A stretch of DNA of 64,000 nucleotides from NCBI GenBank assembly GCA_023251095.1, contig JAHEZL010000020.1, positions 1 to 64,000 on the forward strand. The letters are read 5' to 3'. The stretch comes from Flavobacteriales bacterium (lineage in GTDB: Bacteria > Bacteroidota > Bacteroidia > Flavobacteriales_C > GCA-002722245). How positions within the stretch are numbered: the stretch's first letter is position 1; every line of letters begins with the position of its first letter. Made by a program: the position numbers and the translations under genes. Positions 35,124 through 44,224 of the stretch are shown here, piece by piece. The notes below the pieces were generated by a model that was given only the letters and a program-made list of their open reading frames with translations, did not search any database and was not told the DNA's origin.

Positions 35124-36380
35124 ATGAAACAGCGCCTCATCCAAATACTAATAGTCACCGGAGCCATCTCGGTTTTAGTGCTTTTCATCACCCAGTATTT
35201 CTGGGCGAAGGAGTTGCAGCGTTTGGAAAACAACCAATTCAATCAAAAGGTGCACATCGCGCTCACCAATGTGGGCAATCGTTTGGAGCTCATCAACAAA
35301 TTTTCTATTTCCAGAATTCATCCTATTGAACAAGTGGAGTACAATAAATTTGTGGTGAAAATCAACGACGTTGTTCAACCCAAACTTTTAAATACTTTAT
35401 TGAAAAGAGAGTTTGATCGCTACCGCATTCGCGAAGCGTATTACATCGCTATTTACGATTGCTTTACTGATTCAGTAGTGTACACCACCGAAACCGACAG
35501 TATCCGCATTGTTCCGTCGAAAGATTATTCCATTAAATGGGACATCGACAGTCATAATTTCGGAGTGATTTTCCCCAATCGATCGGAAACCATCAATCAG
35601 CTCAACATCTGGTTAATCGCGTCCATCGTGCCTATTGTGATGTTGTTGTTTTTCTCTTTTGCCATTTACGTGATCATCCGTCAGAAAAAACTGGATGAAA
35701 TAAAAACTGATTTTATCAATAACATGACGCATGAGCTGAAGACGCCGATATCCACCATATCGCTGTCGAGTGAAGTGCTCATGACGCCCGGAATCGGCGA
35801 GAATCCGGATAGATTATCGCGTTACGCCAAAATAATTTACGATGAAAATCAGCGATTGAAAGACCTGGTGGAAAAAGTATTGCAAATGGCTTTCTTCGAG
35901 AAAAAAGATTTTGAGTTGAAAAAAGAAAATGCCAATATTCATCACATTATTTTACAGGCTGCCAATCGTTTTGAATTGCCGATCAAACAACAATCCGGAA
36001 AAATTGCCTTGGATCTGAAAGCCGCAACGATAGAGCGAAAATTTGATGTGGGGCACATGACCAACGTGATTTCTAACCTCATTGACAATGCAATAAAATA
36101 TTGTAAAAATGCCCCGGAAATTTTTATTGAAACAACTTCCGACAAGCATTTCATTTACATTTCTGTAAAGGATAACGGCATTGGAATGAGTAAGGAAGAA
36201 CTCAAAAACATCTTCACTAAATTTTACAGAATTCCTACCGGAAATATTCATACAACCAAAGGATTCGGTATCGGACTCAATTACGTGAAACTCATTGTTG
36301 AAGCGCACAAAGGAACCATTTCTGTCGACAGTAAACTCAATGAAGGAAGTTCTTTTGTGATTAAATTACCCCTGGAATGA
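35124..36380 (+). CDS. Sensor histidine kinase
   Basis: 418 aa. Two membrane helices (about 5-27 and 162-186) frame a ~135-residue extracytoplasmic sensor domain. The H-box His203 lies in NNMTHELKTPIS. ATP-binding motifs follow: NLIDNAIKY (N box), DNGIGMSKEEL (G1) and GFGIGLNYVK (G2). There is no separate HAMP domain. It overlaps its response regulator gene by 4 bp and begins at the stop codon of the upstream lipoprotein gene. Confidence 0.95.
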   Translation: MKQRLIQILIVTGAISVLVLFITQYFWAKELQRLENNQFNQKVHIALTNVGNRLELINKFSISRIHPIEQVEYNKFVVKINDVVQPKLLNTLLKREFDRYRIREAYYIAIYDCFTDSVVYTTETDSIRIVPSKDYSIKWDIDSHNFGVIFPNRSETINQLNIWLIASIVPIVMLLFFSFAIYVIIRQKKLDEIKTDFINNMTHELKTPISTISLSSEVLMTPGIGENPDRLSRYAKIIYDENQRLKDLVEKVLQMAFFEKKDFELKKENANIHHIILQAANRFELPIKQQSGKIALDLKAATIERKFDVGHMTNVISNLIDNAIKYCKNAPEIFIETTSDKHFIYISVKDNGIGMSKEELKNIFTKFYRIPTGNIHTTKGFGIGLNYVKLIVEAHKGTISVDSKLNEGSSFVIKLPLE

Positions 36381-37075
36381 AAGATGTGATCGGTAACATA
36401 TTATTGGTGGAAGACGACGAAAATTTAGGCTTTGTCATCAAAGATAGTTTAGAAGACGAAGGTTATCTGGTTAATCTCGCAAAGGATGGAGAAGAGGGCT
36501 TCCGTTTGTTTCATAGCGCAACTTATGACATCTGTTTACTGGATGTTATGCTTCCGCTAAAAGATGGATTTTCTTTGGCTCAGGACATTCGCAAAGCGAA
36601 CCAGGAAGTGCCCATTATTTTTTTAACTGCCCGCTCTCTCGATGAAGATAAAATCAAGGGATTCCAATCGGGCGCCGATGATTATATCACCAAACCATTT
36701 AGCGTAAGTGAACTCAGCTACAGGATTAAAGCGGTTTTAAAAAGAACAAAAAATTCAGAAACAAAAGATACTCAGAAAGATGTTTTTTTAATCGGTGCCT
36801 TCTCCTTTGATTTCCACAATCAAACACTTTCTTTAAAAGGAGCAGAACAAACCCTCACCAAAAAAGAAGCTGATATTTTAAAGTTGTTGTGCCTCCATAA
36901 AAACCAATTGGTTTCCCGGGAAATGGCGCTAAAAGTGATTTGGGGCGACAATGATTATTTCAAGGGAAGGAGCATGGATGTGTTTATTACCAAGCTTAGG
37001 AAATATTTGAAAGACGATCCGAAAGTGGAGATCATCAACATTCACGGAACAGGATTTAAATTGACGGAGAAATAA
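36377..37075 (+). CDS. OmpR/PhoB-family response regulator
   Basis: 232 aa. Receiver domain with phospho-acceptor Asp56 (LLDVMLP), acidic pocket Asp13/Asp14, the Thr in FLTARS and the Lys in ITKPFS. The C-terminal winged helix carries LTKKEADILKLLC and the recognition segment YFKGRSMDVFITKLRKYLK. Cognate of the kinase just upstream. Its stop codon abuts the stop of the convergent holB gene at 37076 with no spacer. Confidence 0.96.
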   Translation: MKDVIGNILLVEDDENLGFVIKDSLEDEGYLVNLAKDGEEGFRLFHSATYDICLLDVMLPLKDGFSLAQDIRKANQEVPIIFLTARSLDEDKIKGFQSGADDYITKPFSVSELSYRIKAVLKRTKNSETKDTQKDVFLIGAFSFDFHNQTLSLKGAEQTLTKKEADILKLLCLHKNQLVSREMALKVIWGDNDYFKGRSMDVFITKLRKYLKDDPKVEIINIHGTGFKLTEK

Positions 37076-38209
37076 TTAAAACTCCGCTTTCAGGCGCAGC
37101 ATCTTACTCACATTCAAAGAAAGATTCATGAAAGTTATTTTCGGGTTAGCGTTGCGTGTGATTTGATTGTGCAGGTCTTCAAAGGCTTCGGTGAGCAAAA
37201 TAATATTTCCACCGTGAATGAAAGGAGAAAATTTATCTAAAAAGGCCACTTCTTTTTCGTGCAGCATGTTGAGTCCGCTGCCGTAATTTTTCACTAAACA
37301 TTCTCTGAAAAAACGCAGTCCGTATTCAGCAATGTTTTTTTGTCGCTCTCTACCTATTGTCGCCACGGCATCCACCCAGTTGGAAATATCAAGCACATTG
37401 GCAGTGTAGCAATAGCGCATCCAATTTTGAAAATTGGTGATGTAAAAGTCTTCGTCTTCATTTCCATTGGCGATTTCAAGCGCCCGGTTGATGTTTCCTT
37501 CGCACAACAAACTGGCTGCTTTCGCTGCTTCAGGGTTGAAATGATAGCTGTCAACTAGTCCGGAACTGATTTCCGCGTCATTAGGCTTCGCTACTTTTAT
37601 AATCTGAACTCTCGAAAGAATAGTAGGTAACAGTGCATCAATATCTTGTGTGATGAGCAGTAAAACAGTATTTGCATCAGGCTCTTCTAGCGTTTTTAAA
37701 AGTTTGTTGGAGCTTTCAATATTCATTTTTTCCGGCAGCCAGATCAAAATGATTTTGCGCAGGGCTTCGTAAGATTTTAAACTGAGCTTTTGAATGATGT
37801 CCTGACTGTCGCGGGTGTTGATGATGACTTGTTTGTTGTCTACTCCCAAAGCTTCCACCCAGCAATTCAAACCCAGGTAAGGATTCGTTTTAAGCAGATC
37901 TGTCCATTGCTGAAAAAATTGAGAGCTGCTGGCATTTTTTGTGATTTCCTTGTTGGTGGCCGTAGGAAAAATAAAATGTAAATCGGGATGTTGCAGTTTT
38001 TCAAATTTGATGCAGGAAGTACAGTTTCCGCAACTGTCGTCACCTCTTTGCAAGCAATTGATGTATTGCGCATAGGCCAGTGCCAAAGCCAAAGCGCCGC
38101 TTCCTTCACGCTCCTCAAAAAGCTGGGCATGACTGATGCGGTTTTCATTTACTTGGGCTATCAGCCTTTGTTTGAGTCCGCTGTTTCCTATGACTTTTTT
38201 AAATTGCAT
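37076..38209 (-). CDS. holB: DNA polymerase III subunit delta-prime
   Basis: 377 aa. Clamp-loader subunit. The N-terminal AAA+ part has RISHAQLFEEREGSG in place of a true Walker A, which is expected for delta-prime, and a zinc motif with CLQRGDDSCGNCTSCIKF. The segment IESSNKLLKTLEEPDANTVLLLI and ILSRVQIIKV are typical. DnaX-family genes would have an intact Walker A. Divergently oriented from pgk. Confidence 0.93.
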   Translation of the reverse strand: MQFKKVIGNSGLKQRLIAQVNENRISHAQLFEEREGSGALALALAYAQYINCLQRGDDSCGNCTSCIKFEKLQHPDLHFIFPTATNKEITKNASSSQFFQQWTDLLKTNPYLGLNCWVEALGVDNKQVIINTRDSQDIIQKLSLKSYEALRKIILIWLPEKMNIESSNKLLKTLEEPDANTVLLLITQDIDALLPTILSRVQIIKVAKPNDAEISSGLVDSYHFNPEAAKAASLLCEGNINRALEIANGNEDEDFYITNFQNWMRYCYTANVLDISNWVDAVATIGRERQKNIAEYGLRFFRECLVKNYGSGLNMLHEKEVAFLDKFSPFIHGGNIILLTEAFEDLHNQITRNANPKITFMNLSLNVSKMLRLKAEF

Positions 38210-38251
38210 AACTCTCCTTTCAAAAGTATTAAAAAATAACGCGCTTTTCTT

Positions 38252-38259
38252 TACATTTG
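38252..38259 (+). promoter_or_regulatory. TAnnTTTG promoter box of pgk
   Basis: TACATTTG matches the -7 box and lies 30 bp before the pgk ATG, leaving room for a short leader. The -33 element is not clear. Confidence 0.55.
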
Positions 38260-38289
38260 GAGATACTTAAATAGAAAAAGATATACCCG

Positions 38290-39480
38290 ATGAAAACAGT
38301 CAGAGATTATGATTTTACAGGCAAGAAAGCCTTGGTTAGAGTTGATTTTAATGTTCCTTTCGATGAGCACTTTAATGTAACCGATGATACACGCATCAGA
38401 TTGTCGATGCCAACGATAGAATTAATTTTGAAAAAAGGAGGATCTGTAATTCTGATGTCGCATTTGGGCCGTCCGAAAAAAGGTCCTGAAGCTGCATTTT
38501 CTTTGAAACACATTGTTCCGACTTTGGAAAAAGCTTTGGGCAAAAAAGTAAAATTCGCTGATGACTGTATCGGCGATCAGGCAAAAGAATTGGCTGCGTC
38601 TTTAAAAGCAGGTGAAGTTTTGGTTTTGGAAAACCTTCGTTTTTATAAAGAAGAAGAAGCGGGTGATGAAGCCTTTGCAGGGAAATTAGCGGCTTTGGGT
38701 GATTGTTATGTAAATGACGCTTTTGGTACCGCACATCGTGCACACGCCTCTACTACTATAGTAGCTAAATTTTTTCCTAAAGATAAAATGTTCGGATTGT
38801 TGTTGGCCGGAGAACTGGAAAGCATTGATAAAGCTTTAAAAACGGGTAAAGCGCCCTTGACTGCCATTATGGGCGGATCAAAAGTTTCTTCCAAAATTTC
38901 CATCATCATGCAGTTACTCGATAAAGTAGATGTATTGATCATTGGCGGCGGAATGGGTTATACTTTTGCAAAGGCGCAAGGCGGAAAAGTAGGAACTTCA
39001 AAAGTGGAAGAGGATTATTTGCAAACGGCTTTGGATGTTATCAAGAAAGCGAAGGAAAAAGGAGTTAAATTATTTCTTCCGGTAGATTGTATCACAGCCG
39101 ATGATTTTTCAAACGATGCTAAAACAGGAATTTCCCCAAACAATAATATTCCCGAGGGATTGATGGGCTTGGATGTTGGTCCGGAAACCAATAAAATATT
39201 TGCTGATGCTATTGAAAACGCCGGAACCATTTTATGGAACGGTCCGGTTGGCGTATTTGAAATGGAAAAATTTGAAAAAGGAACCGTATCTGTTGCCGAT
39301 GCAATAGTGAAAGCTACGGCAAAAGGAGCTTTCTCTTTGATTGGCGGCGGAGATTCAGTAGCAGCGATCAATAAGTATCATTTGGCTGATAAAGTAAGTT
39401 ATATCAGTACAGGTGGTGGCGCAATGCTGGAATATTTGGAAGGGCAAGTATTGCCGGGAGTAGAAGCTATATTGAATTAG
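38290..39480 (+). CDS. pgk: Phosphoglycerate kinase
   Basis: 396 aa, full length. Catalyses ATP formation from 1,3-bisphosphoglycerate in glycolysis. Substrate-binding motifs [20 protein letters not shown] and the nucleotide-binding [10 protein letters not shown] near the C-terminus are present, as is [17 protein letters not shown]. It has its own promoter box and is followed by a strong terminator. Confidence 0.98.
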   Translation: MKTVRDYDFTGKKALVRVDFNVPFDEHFNVTDDTRIRLSMPTIELILKKGGSVILMSHLGRPKKGPEAAFSLKHIVPTLEKALGKKVKFADDCIGDQAKELAASLKAGEVLVLENLRFYKEEEAGDEAFAGKLAALGDCYVNDAFGTAHRAHASTTIVAKFFPKDKMFGLLLAGELESIDKALKTGKAPLTAIMGGSKVSSKISIIMQLLDKVDVLIIGGGMGYTFAKAQGGKVGTSKVEEDYLQTALDVIKKAKEKGVKLFLPVDCITADDFSNDAKTGISPNNNIPEGLMGLDVGPETNKIFADAIENAGTILWNGPVGVFEMEKFEKGTVSVADAIVKATAKGAFSLIGGGDSVAAINKYHLADKVSYISTGGGAMLEYLEGQVLPGVEAILN

Positions 39481-39500
39481 TTATAAAACAACTCTTAAAT

Positions 39501-39545
39501 AAGAAAACCCGTTCCGTAATTTTACGGAACGGGTTTTCTTATTTT
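39501..39545 (+). terminator. Terminator after pgk
   Basis: Perfect 19-bp arms (39501-39519 and 39522-39540) with GTTCCGTAA/TTACGGAAC at the tip and a run of T in the descending arm. It begins 21 bp after the pgk stop. Confidence 0.9.
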
Positions 39546-39566
39546 CCCTTCTTAAGGAAAGGTCAT

Positions 39567-39600
39567 AAAAAAGAAAATCCCGACTAGGTCGGGATTAACT
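39567..39600 (-). terminator. Terminator of the Ala-rich lipoprotein gene
   Basis: Arms AATCCCGAC (39576-39584) and GTCGGGATT (39588-39596) around TAG. Read on the minus strand the hairpin ends in a T-rich run. It lies 35 bp beyond the lipoprotein stop. Confidence 0.8.
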
Positions 39601-39630
39601 TTTTGCTTTTTTCTCTTTCGAGAGCGGCTA

Positions 39631-39822
39631 CTAGTGAGCAGCAGCAGTGTCAGCAACAACTGCAGCAGTGTCAGCAGCAGGAGCTTCAGCAGCAGGAGCT
39701 TCAACAGCAGCAGCTGTAGTATCAGCTCCAGAAGCGTTAGCGTCAGCAGCTTCGCCACCACAAGATGCAAGAACTACAACAGCAGCTCCCAATAAAAATT
39801 TAGTTACATTTTTCATGTTCAA
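39631..39822 (-). CDS. Small Ala/Glu/Pro/Thr-rich lipoprotein
   Basis: 63 aa. Signal peptide with lipobox VVLASCGG, cut before Cys21 (from the first Met). The mature 43 residues are almost all Ala, Glu, Pro, Thr, Asp and Val, in near-repeats such as AEAPAAEAPAAD and ADTAAVVADTAA. The DNA holds a perfect tandem 15-bp duplication (39674-39703) and a second 15-bp repeat pair (39641-39655, 39662-39676). It has its own terminator, so it is a real transcript. Probably an unstructured, surface or periplasmic lipoprotein; the second Met at codon 3 is an alternative start. Confidence 0.75.
   Translation of the reverse strand: MNMKNVTKFLLGAAVVVLASCGGEAADANASGADTTAAAVEAPAAEAPAADTAAVVADTAAAH
39674..39703. 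repeat. 15-bp perfect tandem duplication in the lipoprotein gene
   Basis: GCAGCAGGAGCTTCA occurs twice in direct succession, adding five residues in frame. It is a likely slippage site that changes length without breaking the frame. Confidence 0.9.
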
Positions 39823-39919
39823 CGTTTTAAGATTAAATTCACTTACGCTGCAAAATTATTAAATAATTTTAATTTCCATCAAATATTTTACAAATAATCT
39901 TCTTTTAATCTTCTTTTGT

Positions 39920-39927
39920 TACATTTG
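39920..39927 (+). promoter_or_regulatory. TAnnTTTG promoter box of sodA
   Basis: TACATTTG ends 22 bp before the sod ATG. The region upstream is T-rich with no clear TTG at the usual distance. Confidence 0.55.
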
Positions 39928-39949
39928 AGAGATTCTAAAAACAATCATT

Positions 39950-40558
39950 ATGGCTTTTAAACTACCCGAATTACCTTACGCCTACGACGCGTTGGAACCA
40001 CATGTTGATGCAAAAACAATGGAAATTCACCATAGTAAACATCACAATGCATATACAACCAATTTGAACAATGCTATTGCCGGAACTCCTTTGGAGTCGA
40101 AATCTATTGAAGAAATACTAAAATCAATTTCTACTGCTGCGCCTGTTGTGCGAAATAACGGAGGTGGATTTTTCAACCACTGCCTTTTCTGGGAAGTAAT
40201 GTCGCCAAATGGCGGAGGAACTCCAACAGGTGAGTTGGCTGAAGCCATTAACGCTTCTTTTGGTTCATTTGATGCTTTTAAAACAGAGTTTTCAAATGCT
40301 GCTGCTACCCGTTTTGGTTCAGGATGGGCTTGGTTAAGCGTTAAATCTGATGGTAAACTAGTGGTTTCGTCTACTCCTAACCAAGACAATCCGTTAATGG
40401 ATGTGGCGGATGTTAAAGGCACTCCTATCTTAGGATTGGATGTTTGGGAACATGCTTATTATCTGAAGTATCAAAACAGAAGACCTGATTATGTTGGAGC
40501 GTTCTTCAATGTAATCAACTGGAAAAAAGTAGCTGAGCTTTACGCAAAGGCGAAATAA
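39950..40558 (+). CDS. sodA: Superoxide dismutase [Fe/Mn]
   Basis: 202 aa. Converts superoxide to hydrogen peroxide and oxygen in the cytoplasm. Metal ligands are visible: His in [12 protein letters not shown], His in [11 protein letters not shown], and Asp and His in [19 protein letters not shown]. No signal peptide. Whether iron or manganese is preferred cannot be told with confidence from sequence. Monocistronic, with its own promoter box and terminator. Confidence 0.96.
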   Translation: MAFKLPELPYAYDALEPHVDAKTMEIHHSKHHNAYTTNLNNAIAGTPLESKSIEEILKSISTAAPVVRNNGGGFFNHCLFWEVMSPNGGGTPTGELAEAINASFGSFDAFKTEFSNAAATRFGSGWAWLSVKSDGKLVVSSTPNQDNPLMDVADVKGTPILGLDVWEHAYYLKYQNRRPDYVGAFFNVINWKKVAELYAKAK

Positions 40559-40579
40559 ACCGGACACGATATAAAAATG

Positions 40580-40613
40580 AAATCCCATTGGTTTTGGCCA
40601 ATGGGATTTTTTT
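40580..40613 (+). terminator. Terminator after sodA
   Basis: Arms AAATCCCATTGG and CCAATGGGATTT with a 6-base loop, followed by a T run. It begins 22 bp after the stop codon. Confidence 0.9.
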
Positions 40614-40630
40614 ATGCCTGATGGTATGAA

Positions 40631-41968
40631 TTATTTTTTGGTGGAGTAATACAGAAGCAGCTTTGTTCTGCTGACGTTATTTTGATCAGTGCCGTCCAGA
40701 ATGACTCTTTTGGGAGAAACTCCATTAGCAGTAGAATAAAGAATCAATTTGGTGGTGTTCTCCTGCGCGAGGATTTTTTTATAAATATAATTTGTAATCA
40801 CAAAGCGATATTGCCCCTTGCTTGTTTCAAAACCTCCGCCATAAGTTCCTATGCCGGGATTTGACATGCCGGAATAGTTAGGGTCGTTGAAATCCGGGAA
40901 ACCTTTTGAATTAATAGTACCATCATTTCCTATAGTAGGAGAGGAATAACCAAGGGAGTCTTTAAATAAAATTGTTCCCTGAGGAAGTGAATAAACATTG
41001 TCGGATCCTGTTTTTCTTGGCAAAATTAACTCAGCGCGATGAATCAAAAATTGTTTGTCTTTTGCCCATTCAGCGATATGAGGAAATTTAATAATGACTC
41101 TGGTCCCGCCTAAAGACTGAAGGAAAAGCTGCGATTTCCCAAGAGTATGATCATTGAGTTGCGCCTTCAAATCTGTAGTGCCTGAATAATCATGGCTGTA
41201 TTTTCCGAAATATCTTGCTGCTGCCGGAATAGTGAGGTTAAAAGTAAGGCCGCTGTTACCGTCGTTATGATAATACAAAGTAATTTTAGTGTTTGAATGA
41301 GATGGGTTAATCATATATAAAGCACCTTCATCTGCATTTAATGAAACTTGTTGTGCCTTAATGGTAATTCCTTTAAAAAACTTTACAAAATGAACGTTGC
41401 TGTCTAAGTCGGTAGATAAAGCACTGAGGATATTTTGCCCTACAGCATCTTGCAATTTAATTCTTACTATGCCGGTGTCTGCTAAAAATAAAGTGCTGCC
41501 AATTTCAGTGGAATAAGCCAGAGCATCAGTGGAAAAATAAGCAGGAACAGAAGAAGAGAAGGCTTCATCAAGGGTGTAAGCCTTAAAAGTAGTGCTTTGT
41601 TGTGCCAACGGTTTGTAAATGGTATCCACCTGAAAGGAGAGAACAATGGAATCAATCAATGGATTTGTTCCGAAAGAAGGAACTTTCGACAATAAAAACT
41701 GAGTAAAAAACTGAGCGTGGGTGATCCCGAAATCGGGATCGTTAAATTCTCCCAGCGCAATTCGGGAAATATTTTCAGTATAGATGGAGTCGGTTTGTTC
41801 GGTATAAGCCTCAACGGTAAAAGTGTCTACCTTAATGGCATTCAATATGTCTTCATCGGGAATCAAAGAAGAACCTACATTGGTTTCCTTTTTGCAGCCC
41901 TGCAATACAATGATGAAAATACTAAAAAATGCTATAAGCCTTGAAAGGCGAAAATTTCTGCTGATCAT
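40631..41968 (-). CDS. DUF4270 family lipoprotein
   Basis: 445 aa. Signal peptide with lipobox VLQGCKK (Cys25). The family mark follows at once: NVGSSLIPDEDILNAIKVDTFTVEAYTEQTDSI and LGEFNDPDFGITHAQFFTQF (read as consecutive short motifs GSSLIPDED, DTFTVEAYT, GEFNDPDFG). The body is beta-rich. DUF4270 lipoproteins are typical of Bacteroidota; the function is not established. It starts 3 bp after the glycogen-synthase-like gene, so the two form a two-gene operon, as often seen in the phylum. Confidence 0.88.
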   Translation of the reverse strand: MISRNFRLSRLIAFFSIFIIVLQGCKKETNVGSSLIPDEDILNAIKVDTFTVEAYTEQTDSIYTENISRIALGEFNDPDFGITHAQFFTQFLLSKVPSFGTNPLIDSIVLSFQVDTIYKPLAQQSTTFKAYTLDEAFSSSVPAYFSTDALAYSTEIGSTLFLADTGIVRIKLQDAVGQNILSALSTDLDSNVHFVKFFKGITIKAQQVSLNADEGALYMINPSHSNTKITLYYHNDGNSGLTFNLTIPAAARYFGKYSHDYSGTTDLKAQLNDHTLGKSQLFLQSLGGTRVIIKFPHIAEWAKDKQFLIHRAELILPRKTGSDNVYSLPQGTILFKDSLGYSSPTIGNDGTINSKGFPDFNDPNYSGMSNPGIGTYGGGFETSKGQYRFVITNYIYKKILAQENTTKLILYSTANGVSPKRVILDGTDQNNVSRTKLLLYYSTKK

Positions 41969-41971
41969 TTA

Positions 41972-42799
41972 CTAATTCGTTTCTACTGCTGCTTCTTCCA
42001 AAACAGCATCATAAAATTTATTGTATTGATCAACGTACTCTTCTTTGCTGTAGTATTCAAGTGTAGGTTTTTTCAGGGAATTAATGAACTTGTTCATTTT
42101 AGTGTCCAAAACTTCACTTCCCTTTACAACCGCATCGGCCCATTCTATCCCCAGCTTGTTAATGCTTTCAAAATCGGGTGTGGCTGCGGCTTTCAGATTT
42201 TTAATGTTCACCCCGTCAATCACTGCTTTTTCAGCATAACGCTTGTCGAGAGTTTTATCAAACCCTTCATTATAAACAGAGTAAACCACTTTTGAGTTTT
42301 CAAAAATAGGATCTTCGTTAAATACTTTTTTAATGTATAAAGGAACCAAAGCGGTCATCCATCCGTGACAGTGAATGATATCGGGCGACCAGCCTAATTT
42401 TTTTACGGTTTCTAAAACGCCTCTGCAGAAAAAGATAGAGCGTTCGTCATTGTCGGCATATAATTTTCCGGCCTTATCTCTTAAACCATATTTTCTTTCA
42501 AAATATTCATCGTTGTCAATGAAATATACCTGCATTCTTGCGGGCTGAATAGAAGCTACTTTAATTAAAAGAGGGTGATCGGAATCATCAATGATGAGGT
42601 TCATTCCCGAAAGTCGGATGACTTCATGCAATTGATTTCTGCGCTCATTGATACAACCAAAACGAGGCATGAAAACTCGAATTTCTTTACCTTTTCCTTG
42701 AATACCGTGAGGAAGATATCTGGCTACAGATGCAATTTCCGACTCTTCGTGGTAAGGTATCATCTCTTGTGATACAAATAAAACTCTTGGTTTCTTCAT
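41972..42799 (-). CDS. Glycogen/starch synthase N-terminal (GT5) domain protein
   Basis: 275 aa. Resembles the N-terminal half of GT5 glycogen synthases: RVLFVSQEMIPYHEESEIASVARYLP has the place of the KTGGL donor motif, followed by IRVFMPRFG and PDIIHCHGWMTALVPLYI. Canonical enzymes are about 480 aa and carry a second nucleotide-binding half, which is missing here; there is no broken remnant downstream. The lysine of the K-x-G-G motif is replaced. Such half-length proteins are known in Bacteroidota next to DUF4270 genes, so it is probably a family of its own and not a pseudogene. Divergent from panC. Confidence 0.82.
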   Translation of the reverse strand: MKKPRVLFVSQEMIPYHEESEIASVARYLPHGIQGKGKEIRVFMPRFGCINERRNQLHEVIRLSGMNLIIDDSDHPLLIKVASIQPARMQVYFIDNDEYFERKYGLRDKAGKLYADNDERSIFFCRGVLETVKKLGWSPDIIHCHGWMTALVPLYIKKVFNEDPIFENSKVVYSVYNEGFDKTLDKRYAEKAVIDGVNIKNLKAAATPDFESINKLGIEWADAVVKGSEVLDTKMNKFINSLKKPTLEYYSKEEYVDQYNKFYDAVLEEAAVETN

Positions 42800-42991
42800 T
42801 ACAACTGCTTTAGACCACTCGCGATAACCGAAAAATAAGAGACTTTAGCGGAAATGAACTTAAAGGTGACTGCTCTTATGTTTTGACGAGTAAAATTCTC
42901 TGCGAAAATAGTAAAAATCTTGCTAAGATTCAAGCGTAAAGGGAAATAGCATCATATTTATTTTACCTTTAAGCCCTTTTATTTTAAAAAA

Positions 42992-43837
42992 ATGCTGATT
43001 GTAAGGAAACGAAAAGAAATGGAAGCCTTGGTGCGCGGGTATAAGGCCGAAAACAATAAAATCGGCTTTGTTCCAACGATGGGTTATTTGCATGAGGGGC
43101 ACGCATCATTGATTCGCCAATCTGTAGCAAACAATTCAATTACTATTTGCAGCATCTTCGTTAATCCAACACAGTTCAACAATCCCGAAGATTTCCGACT
43201 CTATCCGAAGAATGAAAAGGGAGATGTTGAGTTGTTGCAACAAAACAAATGTGATGTGTTGTTTATCCCCGGAGATGAGTTTGTGAATGACATCCTAGAC
43301 GTGATGATTGATATGAAAGGGGCCGATAAAATTCTGGAAGGGGAATTCCGACCTGGCCATTTTAAAGGAATGGTGAATATTGTTGCCCTGCTTTTTCAGG
43401 TTGTACAGCCACACAAAGCTTATTTCGGACAAAAAGATTTTCAGCAATTGTGCATTGTGCAAATGCTAAGGGCACAAAAATTTCCGAAAATCGAAATCAT
43501 TCCTTCACCAACAATAAGAGAAGAAAGCGGTTTGGCCATGAGTTCACGAAATGCCCGTTTATCAAAAGAAGAAAAACAAAATGCCCTCAAAATATCACAG
43601 GCACTTTTTTCCATCAGGGAGCACTCCAAACAAATTTGGAGTGCCAAAACATTAAAGGATCAAGCAATAAAAGATTTTTTTTCTTCTGAAGAATTAAAAC
43701 TAGAATATCTGGAAATAGTTGATGCACAAACACTTGTGCCTGTTTCCGACTTAGCCTCCGGTCTTCCGATCGTGGTTTGTATCGCTGCTTTTGCAGGAAA
43801 AGTGAGGTTAATCGACAATATTATTATTAATTCTTAA
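42992..43837 (+). CDS. panC: Pantothenate synthetase
   Basis: 281 aa. Joins pantoate and beta-alanine with ATP to make pantothenate. The nucleotidyltransferase site is FVPTMGYLHEGHASLI; IFVNPTQFN, FGQKDFQQL and SGLAMSSRNARLS are also intact. It precedes panD by 9 bp, so substrate supply and use are co-expressed. panB is not in this window. Confidence 0.97.
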   Translation: MLIVRKRKEMEALVRGYKAENNKIGFVPTMGYLHEGHASLIRQSVANNSITICSIFVNPTQFNNPEDFRLYPKNEKGDVELLQQNKCDVLFIPGDEFVNDILDVMIDMKGADKILEGEFRPGHFKGMVNIVALLFQVVQPHKAYFGQKDFQQLCIVQMLRAQKFPKIEIIPSPTIREESGLAMSSRNARLSKEEKQNALKISQALFSIREHSKQIWSAKTLKDQAIKDFFSSEELKLEYLEIVDAQTLVPVSDLASGLPIVVCIAAFAGKVRLIDNIIINS

Positions 43838-43846
43838 TTTCGCTGA

Positions 43847-44197
43847 ATGTTAACTGAGTTTCTCAAATCAAAAATACATCAGGTAAAAATTACCCAGGCC
43901 GATGTTAATTATATTGGAAGCATCACCATTGATGAAACATTGATGATTGCAGCAAATATTCTGGAAGGTCAAAAAGTTCAGGTGGTTAATCTTAACAACG
44001 GTGAGCGCCTGGAGACCTATGTTATCAAAGGCAAAAAAGACAGCGGGGAGATTTGTTTGAATGGTCCCGCCGCTCGCAAAGCCATAGTAGGCGACATTGT
44101 TATAATTATCGCCTATACCTTTTTAAGTGATGAAGAAGCCAGAACCTTCAAGCCCACCATTATTTTCCCAGATACCGCGACCAATAAATTAAAATAA
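43847..44197 (+). CDS. panD: Aspartate 1-decarboxylase
   Basis: 116 aa. Makes beta-alanine from aspartate for pantothenate. The proenzyme is cleaved at Gly24-Ser25 ([10 protein letters not shown]) to give the pyruvoyl group; [18 protein letters not shown] near the end is typical. The usual substrate-binding residues are present by eye. Confidence 0.97.
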   Translation: MLTEFLKSKIHQVKITQADVNYIGSITIDETLMIAANILEGQKVQVVNLNNGERLETYVIKGKKDSGEICLNGPAARKAIVGDIVIIIAYTFLSDEEARTFKPTIIFPDTATNKLK

Positions 44198-44224
44198 AAG
44201 CTTTTGAGTTCTTCGCTTCAAAAA

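Noticed and set aside
37070-37080. Frameshift or fusion between the response regulator and holB
   Set aside because: The genes are convergent with abutting stops; both proteins are full length.
39501-39600. Two adjacent hairpins read as a repeat pair or riboswitch
   Set aside because: Each fits a simple terminator for one of two convergent genes (pgk and the lipoprotein).
39552-39770. Leucine-rich minus-strand frame over the lipoprotein gene
   Set aside because: It is the out-of-frame reading of the GCAGCA repeats; the frame with lipobox and terminator is the real one.
41972-42799. Glycogen synthase pseudogene broken by a frameshift
   Set aside because: No second-half sequence remains in any frame downstream; the next gene follows after 3 bp, so the short form is intact.
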